Source of the DNA: Tepidiformaceae bacterium | GTDB lineage: Bacteria > Chloroflexota > Dehalococcoidia > Tepidiformales > Tepidiformaceae | NCBI GenBank assembly: GCA_958295975.1 | Contig: OY282446.1 | Coordinates: 496,001-560,000, forward strand | Reading direction: 5' to 3' | Length of the DNA: 64,000 bases | Shown here: one piece after another, positions 25,452 to 33,584 of the stretch | How the letters are laid out: every line of letters starts with the position of its first letter | Numbering within the stretch: position 1 is the first letter of the stretch | The notes under the pieces: generated by a model | Databases searched by the model: none | Told to the model about the DNA's origin: nothing | The model's input: only the letters and a program-made list of their open reading frames with translations | Program-made: the position numbers and the translations under genes

Positions 25452-26177
25452 ATGGCCGCGCCGCTCGTGATCGCGCACGCCGCCGCCGCGGGCGAGGCCC
25501 CCGCCAACACGCTCGCGGGCGTGCGCGCCGCGCTGGAATCCGCCGACGCCGTCGAGATCGACCTGCGCCTCTGCGCGGACGGCGCGCCCGTGCTGCTGCA
25601 CGACGAGACGCTGGAGCGCGCGACGGACCTCTCCGGCCCCGTGCGCGAGGCGTCCCTCGCGCGGCTGGCGCGCGCCGACGCGGGCGGCGGCGAGCCCGTG
25701 CCCGCGCTGGACGAGGCGCTGGCGCTCGTGGCGGGGCGCATGGCCGTGTTCTGCGAGCTGAAGGCCGCGCCCGCCCGCCGCGACGAATGCGAGGCCCTGC
25801 TCGACGCCGTGCTCGCCGTCGTCCGCCGCCGCGGGGCGGAGGGCTGGACCGCGCTGCATTCGTTCGACCGCGCGCTGGTGGAGCGCGCGCGGCGGCTCGC
25901 GCCCGACGTGGAGGCGGCGTTCATCGCCCAGCCCCCGCCGCCGGTGGAACTGGAGGCGCTTTGCGCGCGCGCCGCCGCGCACGGCGTCGGCGCCATCTCG
26001 CTCCGGCGCGAGGCCACGGACGCGCGGGCGGTGGCGACGGCGCGCCGCCACGGGCTGCGGCTGTGGGTGTGGACCGCCGACGAGCCCGCGCACTGGCGGC
26101 GGCTGGCCCTGGACGGGGCGGACGGCATCGCCACGAACCATCCCGCGCGGCTGCGCGCCTGGCTGCGTTCCCGCTGA
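25452..26177 (+). CDS. Glycerophosphodiester phosphodiesterase family protein
   Basis: A 241-residue GDPD TIM barrel. IAHAAAAGEAPANT at the N-terminus corresponds to the usual HRG segment, with Ala in place of Arg-Gly. EIDLRLCADGAPVLLHDETLERAT holds the catalytic acids and His. CELKA, a WTALHSF segment and GLRLWVWTAD match later motifs, and DGIATNHPARL closes the barrel. The change at the first motif may lower activity. A TATCCT box lies nine bases before the ATG. Confidence 0.9.
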   Translation: MAAPLVIAHAAAAGEAPANTLAGVRAALESADAVEIDLRLCADGAPVLLHDETLERATDLSGPVREASLARLARADAGGGEPVPALDEALALVAGRMAVFCELKAAPARRDECEALLDAVLAVVRRRGAEGWTALHSFDRALVERARRLAPDVEAAFIAQPPPPVELEALCARAAAHGVGAISLRREATDARAVATARRHGLRLWVWTADEPAHWRRLALDGADGIATNHPARLRAWLRSR

Positions 26178-26273
26178 TTGGCGGGGCCGTTCGCAGACAA
26201 CGCGCGCCGCGCCCGTTATGATCCGCCTTCGCCGCGGGCGGCGCGGACCGCCCAGCCTTCCGAAGGATTGTTC

Positions 26274-27146
26274 ATGAAGGAGATCGACTACCTGGCGCCG
26301 GCCTCGCTCGACGAGGCGTACGCGGCCCTCCAGAACGGCAAGACCTCGGCCTTCCTCGCGGGCGGCACGGACATCATCGTGCAGCTGCGGGAAGGCCGGA
26401 AGCAGGTCGACCAGCTCATCGACGTCAAACACATCCCCGAGCTCATGCGCTACGGCTGGACGGACGGGGGCGGGCTCGCCATCGGCGCGTCCGTGCCCTT
26501 CGCCGAGATCTACGAGGACGCGGAGATCGCGCGCCGCCTGCCCTGCCTCATCGACTGCGCCACGCTGGTGGGGGGCATCCAGATCCAGAGCCGCGCCTGC
26601 TTCGGCGGCAACATCGGCAACTCCGGTCCCGCCGCCGACACCGTGCCCGCGCTCATCGCGCTGGGGGCCACGCTCACGCTGGGCTCGCGCGAGGGGACGC
26701 GCGAGCTGCCCCTGGAGGCGTTCTTCACGGGCCCGGGCCAGAACGTGCTCGCCCCCGGCGAGCTCATCGTGACCGTGAACGTGCCCCCGCAGCCCGCGCG
26801 CTCGGGCGCGTTCTTCCACCGCTTCATCCCCCGCAACGAGATGGACATCGCCGTCGTCAACGTGGGCGCGCGGCTCGAGCTGGACGCCGCGGGCGAACGC
26901 ATCGCGGGCGCGCGCGTGTCCGTCGGCGCGGTCGCGCCCACGCCCCTCTTCGTGGAGGAGGCGGGCGCGGCGCTGGTCGGGCAGGCGCCCGGCGAGGAGG
27001 CCTTCGCCCGCGCGGCGGACGCCGCCGCCGCCGCCGCGCGCCCCATCACGGACATGCGCGGCTCCATCGCCCAGCGCGTCCACCTCACGCGCGTCCTCAC
27101 CGTCCGCGCCCTCCGGCGGGCGCTCGAACGAGCCCGGGAGGCCTAA
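26274..27146 (+). CDS. Molybdenum hydroxylase FAD-binding subunit (CoxM-like)
   Basis: A 290-residue FAD subunit of the xanthine dehydrogenase/CO dehydrogenase family. AGGTDIIVQLR is the first FAD loop, and SRACFGGNIGNSGPAADT is the second. A CO_deh_flav_C domain follows, with NEMDIAVVNVGARLEL. It passes electrons from the Fe-S subunit to an acceptor. First gene of a three-subunit operon with 3- and 4-base junctions. The ATG follows a GAAGGA site. Confidence 0.93.
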   Translation: MKEIDYLAPASLDEAYAALQNGKTSAFLAGGTDIIVQLREGRKQVDQLIDVKHIPELMRYGWTDGGGLAIGASVPFAEIYEDAEIARRLPCLIDCATLVGGIQIQSRACFGGNIGNSGPAADTVPALIALGATLTLGSREGTRELPLEAFFTGPGQNVLAPGELIVTVNVPPQPARSGAFFHRFIPRNEMDIAVVNVGARLELDAAGERIAGARVSVGAVAPTPLFVEEAGAALVGQAPGEEAFARAADAAAAAARPITDMRGSIAQRVHLTRVLTVRALRRALERAREA

Positions 27147-27149
27147 GGA

Positions 27150-27635
27150 ATGCCCATGCGTCGGTCGCACGTTCAGACCACCCTCAACGGCGAGGAGATC
27201 GATTTCCTCTGCGAGCCCCGCCAGAGCCTGCTCGAGGTGCTGCGCGACGAGCTCGGCCTCACCGGCACCAAGGAAGGCTGCAACAACGGCAACTGCGGGG
27301 CCTGCAGCGTCATCCTCAACGGGCGCGTGACGAACGCCTGCTGCGTGCTCGGCGTCGAGGCCGAGGGCGCGTCCGTGGTCACCATCGAGGGCGTCGCCGA
27401 GGGCGACCGCCTCCACCCCCTGCAGCAGGCCTTCCTCGAGGAGGCCGCCCTGCAGTGCGGCGTCTGCACGCCCGGCTTCATCGTGGCCGCCAAGGCGCTG
27501 CTCGACGCCGAGCCCAACCCCGACGAGGGCCGCGTGCGCCACTGGCTGGCGGGCAACCTCTGCCGCTGCACCGGCTACGACAAGATCGTTCGCGCCGTCC
27601 TGAAGGCGTCGGACGCGCAGGAGGTCACCGCATGA
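27150..27635 (+). CDS. Molybdenum hydroxylase 2Fe-2S subunit (CoxS-like)
   Basis: A 161-residue small subunit with two [2Fe-2S] clusters. The plant-ferredoxin cluster uses GCNNGNCGACS plus a downstream Cys. The second, helical domain uses QCGVCTPGF and CRCTGY. It starts three bases after the FAD subunit and its stop overlaps the large-subunit start as ATGA. An in-frame ATG two codons downstream could be used instead. Confidence 0.95.
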   Translation: MPMRRSHVQTTLNGEEIDFLCEPRQSLLEVLRDELGLTGTKEGCNNGNCGACSVILNGRVTNACCVLGVEAEGASVVTIEGVAEGDRLHPLQQAFLEEAALQCGVCTPGFIVAAKALLDAEPNPDEGRVRHWLAGNLCRCTGYDKIVRAVLKASDAQEVTA

Positions 27636-29896
27636 CGACCATCGAGAAGCCCGCCTACAAGGTCATCGGCACGCGCCCCATCCGCCCCGACGGCGTCGAG
27701 AAGGTCACGGGCAAGGCGCTCTACGGCGCTGACGTCCACCTGCCCGACCTGGTGCACGGGGCCGTGCTGCGCAGCCCCCACGCCCACGCCCGCATCCGTT
27801 CCATCGACACGAGCGCCGCCGAGGCCCTGCCCAGCGTGCTCGCCGTGGTGACGCACGCCGACCTGCCCGCCGTGGCGGACACGGTGATCGACACGGGCGA
27901 GGGCGTGACCCGCGCCTCGGACATGAGCCTGAACGTGCTCGCCGGGGACAAGGCCCTCTACCGCGGCCATGCCGTGGCCGCCGTGGCCGCGACCAGCGCG
28001 CACGAGGCGCTGGCCGCCCTCGACGCCATCGCGGTCGACTACGAGCCCCTGCCGCCGGTGCTCTCCGTGCGCGACGCCATGCGCGCGGACGCGCCCCTGC
28101 TCGACGAGAACCGCCGCACGAAGCAGCCCGACGGCGCACTCTCGGACGGGCCCAGCAACGTGGCCGCCCACTCCCGCTTCGAGGGCGGCGACCTGGAGGC
28201 GGCCTTCGCCGACGCCGACGCCGTGGTCGAGCGCGAGTTCGATACGAAGATGGTCCACCAGGGCTACATCGAGCCCCACAACGGCACCGCCAACTGGAAC
28301 CCGGACGGCACGCTCACGGTGTGGACGAGCACGCAGGGGGCCTTCGCCGTGCGCGCCATGCTGGCCGAGCTGCTGCGCCTGCCCGTCTCCCGCATCCGCG
28401 TCGTCCCCATGGAGATCGGCGGCGGCTTCGGCGGCAAGATCGGCATCTACCTGGAGCCGCTGGCGGCGCTGCTCTCGCGCGAGTGCGGGCGCCCCGTGCA
28501 GCTCACCATGGACCGCACCGACGTGTTCCAGGCCACCGGCCCCACCAGCGGCGGGCACATGAAGGGCCGGCTGGCCGTGAAGGACGGCGTCATCACCGCC
28601 GCCGAGGTGAGCCTCGCTTTCGAGGCCGGGGCCTTCCCGGGCTCTCCCGTCATGGCCGGGGCCATGTGCATGCTCTCGCCCTACGACGTGGCCAACTTCC
28701 GCGTGGACGCCTACGACGTGGTGGTGAACAAGCCCAAGGTGGCCGCCTACCGCGCCCCCGGCGCGCCCAACGCCGCCTTCTGCGTGGAGCAGCTGATCGA
28801 CGAGCTGGCGCGCGAGGCCAACGCCGATCCGCTCGCCTTCCGCCTGCGGAACAGCGCCCGCGAGGGCACGCGCATGATCACCGGCGTGGCCCATCCCCGC
28901 ATCGGCCACGAGGAGACGATCGGGGCCGCCCGCGACTCCGACCACTACCAGTCGCCCATCGAGGGGCCCAACCGCGGGCGCGGCGTGGCCAGCGGCTTCT
29001 GGTTCAACGCGGGCATGCAGTCCTCCGTGGTCGCCTCCGTCAACCCCGACGGCACGGTCAACCTGATCGAGGGCTCGACCGACATCGGCGGCACGCGCGC
29101 CTCCCTCGCCATGCAGCTGGCGGAGACGCTCGGCATCCCCTACGACGACGTGCGTCCCACCGTCGCCGATACCGACTCCGTCGGCCACAACGACGTGACC
29201 GGCGGCTCGCGCACGGCCTACGCCAGCGGCCAGGCCGTCTACGAGGCGGGCCTCGACATCCAGCGCCAGCTGGTCGAGCGCGCCGCCCGGCTCTGGGAGT
29301 GCGAGGCCGAGGACGTGTCCTTCGTCGATGGCGAGCTGCGCCACGCCTCCGACGCCGACCGGCGCCTGACCTTCGCCGAACTGGCGGGCAAGCAGATGGA
29401 GACGGGCGGGCCCCTGCAGGGCCGCGGCTCCGTCGTCGCCCGCAGCCCCGGCGCGGCCTACGGCGTGCACGTCGTCGACGTCGAGGTCGACCCCGACACC
29501 GGCAAGGTCGACATCCTGCGCTACACCATCGCCCAGGACGCGGGCACCGCCGTGCACCCCGCCTACGTGGAGGGGCAGATGCAGGGCGGCGTCGTGCAGG
29601 GCATCGGCTGGGCGCTCAACGAGGAGTACTACTACAACGAGGACGGGCGCATGGAGAACGCCTCCTTCCTCGACTACCGCATGCCCACCTCGCTCGACCT
29701 GCCCATGATCGACACGATCATCGTGGAAGTGCCGAACCCGGGGCATCCCTACGGCGTGCGCGGCGTGGGGGAGGTGCCGATCGTGCCGCCGCTGGCGGCC
29801 ATCGCCAACGCCATCCACGACGCCACCGGCCACCGCTTCACGGAGCTGCCCATCTCCCCGCGCCGCGTGGTGGAGGAGCTCCACCACCTGCGCTAG
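27632..29896 (+). CDS. Molybdenum hydroxylase large subunit (xanthine/aldehyde dehydrogenase-like)
   Basis: A 754-residue Moco subunit. GGGFGGKIG and the later cofactor loops are present, and the catalytic glutamate is in GVRGVGEVPIVPPL. The active-site loop reads AYRAPGAPN. It lacks the Cys of true CO dehydrogenase (AYRCSFR) and also differs from the AYRGAGR of form II proteins. The substrate is therefore more likely an N-heterocycle, aldehyde or aromatic acyl compound. Translationally coupled to the 2Fe-2S subunit. The following MoaD-like gene starts five bases after its stop. Confidence 0.93.
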   Translation: MTTIEKPAYKVIGTRPIRPDGVEKVTGKALYGADVHLPDLVHGAVLRSPHAHARIRSIDTSAAEALPSVLAVVTHADLPAVADTVIDTGEGVTRASDMSLNVLAGDKALYRGHAVAAVAATSAHEALAALDAIAVDYEPLPPVLSVRDAMRADAPLLDENRRTKQPDGALSDGPSNVAAHSRFEGGDLEAAFADADAVVEREFDTKMVHQGYIEPHNGTANWNPDGTLTVWTSTQGAFAVRAMLAELLRLPVSRIRVVPMEIGGGFGGKIGIYLEPLAALLSRECGRPVQLTMDRTDVFQATGPTSGGHMKGRLAVKDGVITAAEVSLAFEAGAFPGSPVMAGAMCMLSPYDVANFRVDAYDVVVNKPKVAAYRAPGAPNAAFCVEQLIDELAREANADPLAFRLRNSAREGTRMITGVAHPRIGHEETIGAARDSDHYQSPIEGPNRGRGVASGFWFNAGMQSSVVASVNPDGTVNLIEGSTDIGGTRASLAMQLAETLGIPYDDVRPTVADTDSVGHNDVTGGSRTAYASGQAVYEAGLDIQRQLVERAARLWECEAEDVSFVDGELRHASDADRRLTFAELAGKQMETGGPLQGRGSVVARSPGAAYGVHVVDVEVDPDTGKVDILRYTIAQDAGTAVHPAYVEGQMQGGVVQGIGWALNEEYYYNEDGRMENASFLDYRMPTSLDLPMIDTIIVEVPNPGHPYGVRGVGEVPIVPPLAAIANAIHDATGHRFTELPISPRRVVEELHHLR

Positions 29897-29900
29897 CGCC

Positions 29901-30167
29901 GTGGCGACGGTGATCGTGCCGTCGCCGCTGCGCCCGCTCTGCGAGGGCGCCGCGACCGTCGAGGCCGCGGGCGCCACGCTCGGCGAGCTGCTGCGCGCCG
30001 TGGACGCCATCTGCCCGGGCTTCTGGGAACGCACCGTGGAGGACGGGCGCGTGCGCCCCGAGCTCTCCATCGCCCTCAACGGCCACGCCCACCGCTACGG
30101 CCTGAGCGAGCCCATCGCCCCGCGCGACGAGGTGGCCATCGTGCCCGCCCTCGGCGGCGGGCGTTGA
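29901..30167 (+). CDS. MoaD/ThiS-like ubiquitin-fold protein ending GGGR
   Basis: An 88-residue beta-grasp protein. The pattern ATLGELLRAV, a middle ALNGHAHRYG segment and DEVAIVPALGGG match MoaD-like sulfur carriers. The final residue after the glycines is Arg, so the C-terminal Gly-Gly is masked by one residue. GTG start five bases after the large subunit. Its place at the end of the molybdenum hydroxylase operon suggests a role in cofactor synthesis or sulfuration. Confidence 0.85.
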   Translation: MATVIVPSPLRPLCEGAATVEAAGATLGELLRAVDAICPGFWERTVEDGRVRPELSIALNGHAHRYGLSEPIAPRDEVAIVPALGGGR

Positions 30168-30212
30168 AGCGCGGCCCGCGCGCCTGTAGAGTGATGGAGA
30201 AGGAGCGGTCCG

Positions 30213-30437
30213 ATGTCTGACTTCCTGTTCGCCCGCCCCAGCTTCTGGGAAGGTCTCGGGCGGCTCATCGACTTCGGCGGCACGCTGACGGAGTTCAACA
30301 GCTCGCCCAGCGGCCCGCAGGCCGACCGCCTCGCGCTGGAACAGGACTGGCGGATGGTCGGTAACGACCTGCGCGCGGCGATGGGCGTGTACGAGGTCAC
30401 CATCAAGGCCGAGCCGGTGAACACCGACCGCCCGTGA
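30213..30437 (+). CDS. Small hypothetical protein
   Basis: A 74-residue protein with a Trp/Phe-rich N-terminus (FLFARPSFWEGLGRLIDFG) and a helical middle containing ALEQDWRMVGNDLRAAM. No signal peptide. GGAGAAGGAG precedes the ATG. A TAGAGT box is seen at about 30185. It overlaps a 28-codon ORF by GTGA. I do not recognise a function. Confidence 0.65.
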   Translation: MSDFLFARPSFWEGLGRLIDFGGTLTEFNSSPSGPQADRLALEQDWRMVGNDLRAAMGVYEVTIKAEPVNTDRP

Positions 30438-30520
30438 GCCAGGAGAACGACTCCCGGCAGTTGGAGCAGGGTTCCGACATTGGTGGCCTCATCGGGCTCT
30501 TCATAGCCGCAGCATTGTAA
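30434..30520 (+). CDS. Possible 28-residue coupled small protein
   Basis: A GTG overlapping the upstream stop (GTGA) opens 28 codons. The product is polar at first and ends in a hydrophobic IGGLIGLFIAAAL stretch, which could insert in a membrane. GGGGAGAG follows directly after its TAA and serves the next ORF. Evidence is context only; it is shorter than most annotated genes. Confidence 0.35.
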   Translation: MSQENDSRQLEQGSDIGGLIGLFIAAAL

Positions 30521-30530
30521 GGGGAGAGAT

Positions 30531-30730
30531 TTGAGCACGACCGATACCCAAGTCAACATCTCAATCATTCAGAACAACGCCGTGAAGGATACCGCCAGGG
30601 TCACTGGAAAGATTCCCCCCAAGCCGATGCGGAAGAGGTTGCGACGATCATTCGTGGAGCCCTGCGGAAAACTTATGGCGAAGACTTTGAGGAGACTGAA
30701 GGGCTCGATTTGGAAGTTTCCAATCCCTAG
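30531..30730 (+). pseudogene. Small gene with a frame change at a C6 run
   Basis: A TTG start with GGGGAGAG two bases upstream opens a reading frame (MSTTDTQVNISIIQNNAVKD). At the run of six C at 30615-30620 the protein-like signal moves to the -1 frame (ADAEEVATIIRGALRKTYGE onward) and ends at TAG 30728. One more C would give a continuous 66-residue protein. Either this is a sequencing error, a real frameshift mutation, or slippage on CCCCCC. Base composition is AT-richer than the neighbours. The family is not recognised. Confidence 0.5.
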
Positions 30731-30752
30731 AGGCGCTTCAAGCGCTGCGGCG

Positions 30753-33500
30753 CTACAGCTCGGCCCAGTTCCGCCCGCGCTTCAGGTCCACCTTCAGCGG
30801 CACCGCCAGCTCCAGGCTCGCGGGCATGATCTCCGCCAGCAGCGCCGCCACCTCGTCCGCCTCCGCCGCCGGGCCCTCGAAGATGAGCTCGTCGTGCACC
30901 TGCAGGATCATGCGGCTGCGCAGCTCGCGTTCGCGGACGGCGGCGGCGATGCGGATCATGGCCACCTTGATGATGTCCGCCGCCGTGCCCTGCACGGGCA
31001 TGTTGATGGCCTCGCGCTCGGCGGCGGCGCGCGCCTGGTGGTTCCGGCTGTGGATGGCGGGCAGATGGCGCCGCCGCCCGAAGAGCGTCTCCGCGTAGCC
31101 GCGTTCGCGCGTCGAGCCGAGCACCGCGTCCTGCCACGTCCTGATGCCCGGGAAGCTGGCGTAGTAGGCGTCGATGAAGGCGCTCGCCTCCTCGCGCGTG
31201 AGGCCCGTGCGATCGCTCAGCCCGAAGGCCCCCATGCCGTAGGCGATGCCGAAGTTCACCATCTTGGCCGTGTCCCGCATCTGGCGCGTGACCGCGTCGG
31301 GCGTGACGCCGTAGACGCTGGCCGCCGTGGACTGGTGGATGTCGGCGTCGGCGAGGAAGGCGTCGATCAGCCCCCGGTCCTGCGTCAGGTGGGCGAGCAC
31401 GCGCAGCTCGATCTGGGAGTAGTCGGCGGCCACGTAGACGGCGTCGTCGTGGCCGCGGGCGACGAAGGCGCGGCGGATGTCGCGGCCCTGCTCCGTGCGC
31501 ACGGGGATGTTCTGCAGGTTGGGGTTGACGCTGCTCAGCCGCCCCGTGGCCGCCACGTTCTGCTGGAAATCGGTGTGGATGCGGCCGTCTTCGGAGGAGA
31601 CGGTCCCGGGCAGGGCGTCGAGGTAGGTGGACTTGAGCTTCGTCAGCTGCCGCCAGGTGAAGATGGCCTCGATGACGGGATGGGCCTCGCGCAGCCCCTC
31701 GAGGGCGCGCTGGTCGGTGCTGTGGCCCTGCTTCATGCGGCGCGTGGGCGGCAGCCCCAGCTCCTTGAAGAGGATGTCGCTCAGCTGCTGCGGGCTGCCG
31801 ATGTTGAACTCGCGCCCGGCGTGCTCGTAGACGGCGCGCTCCGCGATTTCGATCTCGCCCGTGAGCGACGCCGAGATGTCGCGCAGCACGTCCGCGTCGA
31901 TGGCCACGCCCGCCGCCTCCATCTCCGCCAGCACGGGCACGAGGGGCAGCTCCATCTCCTCGTAGAGCGCCCACTGGCCGCGCTCGCGCAGCTGCGCCTC
32001 CAGCCCCGGGCGCAGCCGCAGCAGGAAGTCGGCCTGCCGGCAGGCCAGCTCGCCCGCCGCCTCCGGGTCCACCTGCGCGAGGGGCACGGCCTTGCGCCCC
32101 GTGCCCGTCAGCGCCGTCACGGGGCGCAGCTCCACGCCCAGCCGCTCGGTGGCGAGGCTGGCCAGCGTCTGCGAGGTCTCGCCCAGCAGGAACGCCATCA
32201 GGCTGGCCTCGGCGACGACGCCGTCGAGCGTCATGCCCGCCCGCGCGAACTGGTGCAGCAGGTACTTCGCGCCGTGGGCCGTCTTCGGCAGCGCGGGGTC
32301 GGCCAGCAGCGGGCCCAGCGCCTCGCGCACGGCGGCCAGCGGCAGCTGCCCGGCGTCGCCGTCGTCGAGCCGCGGCGCGTGGCCGAGGGGCACGTACCAG
32401 GCGCGTCCGGGCGCGTCGGCGAAAGCCAGCCCCAGCAGCAGCGGGTGCGCCCCGTCGCCCGCCGTGGACAGGGCGCTGACGGCGAATCCCCCGGACGCGC
32501 GCAGCGTCTCCGCCAGCGCGCGCAGCCCGCGTTCGTCGGTGACGGTGGCGTACTCGCCCGCGGGGTGCGGCTCGTCGGGCGCGTCGGACGGCGTCGCGGA
32601 GGCGCCCGCCGGTTCGGGAAGGCGGTCGATGAGGCTGCGGAACTCCAGCTCGCGGAAGAGCGCGACCACGCGTTCGCGGTCGTAGGCGCGCGCCTCGCAG
32701 GCCGCGAAGTCGAATTCGCAGGGCACGTCCGTGCGGATGGTGATGAGGCGCTTGTTCTCCAGCGCGTCCGCGCGCCTGCCCTCCAGCTTCGCGCGCACCG
32801 ATTTGGAGGCCACCTCGTCGAGCCGCGCGAAGAGGTCCTCGATGGGGCCGAACTGGCGGATGAGGGCGGCGGCGGTCTTGTCGCCGATGCCCTTGATGCC
32901 CGCGATGTTGTCGCTGGCGTCGCCGCGCAGCGCCTTGAAATCGGTCATGTGATGCGGGCTGAAGCCCCAGCGCTCGCTCGCCGCCGTCGTGTCGTACGCC
33001 ACCGTGTCGCGCTGGCGGGGGCGGAACATGAAGAGGCTCAGGTTGGGCCGGATGAGCTGCACGAAATCGGTGTCCAGCGTCACGATCCAGGTCTCGATGC
33101 CCTCGGCGGCGGCGCCCGTGGCGATGGTGCCGGCCACGTCGTCGGCCTCGAAGCCGGGGGCCTCGTAGACGGGGATGGCGAAGGCGTCGAGCAGCTCGCG
33201 CACGCGCGCCATCTGCGGCGGCAGCTCCTCCGGCGTCTCGCGGCGCGTGGCCTTGTAGTCCGCGCGCGCCTCGTGCCGGAAGGTCTTGCCGCCCGCGTCC
33301 CAGGCCGCGCACAGATGCGTCGGACGCAGCTGGTCGAACACGCGCAGCAGCGACTCCGCGTAGCCGTAGGTGGCGAAGGTGAGTTCGCCGCGGCTGGTCA
33401 TCATGGGGCTGGGCGCGGACCCCAGCGCGAAGAAGGCGCGGTAGAGGATGCCGTGCGAATCGAGGATCACGAGGCGCTGCGCGGCGCCGCCAGCGGTCAC
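30753..33500 (-). CDS. polA: DNA polymerase I
   Basis: A 915-residue family A polymerase. The 5' nuclease domain comes first (LVILDSHGILYRAFFAL, then the GDASDNIAGIKGIGDKTA helix-hairpin-helix). The central domain has an exonuclease fold but the DxE of motif I is missing, so proofreading is probably lost. The polymerase domain shows ADYSQIELRVLAH, the O helix with K and Y around MVNFGIAYGMGAFGL, and VHDELIFE. The GTG start is placed by TATACT six bases upstream. It acts in Okazaki fragment processing and repair. Confidence 0.96.
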   Translation of the reverse strand: MTAGGAAQRLVILDSHGILYRAFFALGSAPSPMMTSRGELTFATYGYAESLLRVFDQLRPTHLCAAWDAGGKTFRHEARADYKATRRETPEELPPQMARVRELLDAFAIPVYEAPGFEADDVAGTIATGAAAEGIETWIVTLDTDFVQLIRPNLSLFMFRPRQRDTVAYDTTAASERWGFSPHHMTDFKALRGDASDNIAGIKGIGDKTAAALIRQFGPIEDLFARLDEVASKSVRAKLEGRRADALENKRLITIRTDVPCEFDFAACEARAYDRERVVALFRELEFRSLIDRLPEPAGASATPSDAPDEPHPAGEYATVTDERGLRALAETLRASGGFAVSALSTAGDGAHPLLLGLAFADAPGRAWYVPLGHAPRLDDGDAGQLPLAAVREALGPLLADPALPKTAHGAKYLLHQFARAGMTLDGVVAEASLMAFLLGETSQTLASLATERLGVELRPVTALTGTGRKAVPLAQVDPEAAGELACRQADFLLRLRPGLEAQLRERGQWALYEEMELPLVPVLAEMEAAGVAIDADVLRDISASLTGEIEIAERAVYEHAGREFNIGSPQQLSDILFKELGLPPTRRMKQGHSTDQRALEGLREAHPVIEAIFTWRQLTKLKSTYLDALPGTVSSEDGRIHTDFQQNVAATGRLSSVNPNLQNIPVRTEQGRDIRRAFVARGHDDAVYVAADYSQIELRVLAHLTQDRGLIDAFLADADIHQSTAASVYGVTPDAVTRQMRDTAKMVNFGIAYGMGAFGLSDRTGLTREEASAFIDAYYASFPGIRTWQDAVLGSTRERGYAETLFGRRRHLPAIHSRNHQARAAAEREAINMPVQGTAADIIKVAMIRIAAAVRERELRSRMILQVHDELIFEGPAAEADEVAALLAEIMPASLELAVPLKVDLKRGRNWAEL

Positions 33501-33506
33501 GCCCCC

Positions 33507-33512
33507 AGTATA
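33507..33512 (-). promoter_or_regulatory. -10 box of polA, leaderless type
   Basis: On the minus strand TATACT, one mismatch from TATAAT, is six bases before the GTG start. A plus-strand TATACT at about 33550 drives the divergent gene. Confidence 0.6.
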
Positions 33513-33584
33513 GGCGCGCCGCCGCGCCCCGCGGGCCGCCGCCGCCGGGCTATACTGCGCGCACCCTGCCGTGGGAGCGCCGCC

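Noticed and set aside
27632-29896. Call of true aerobic CO dehydrogenase (coxMSL)
   Set aside because: The active-site loop lacks the Cys that binds copper in form I enzymes, so gene symbols were withheld.
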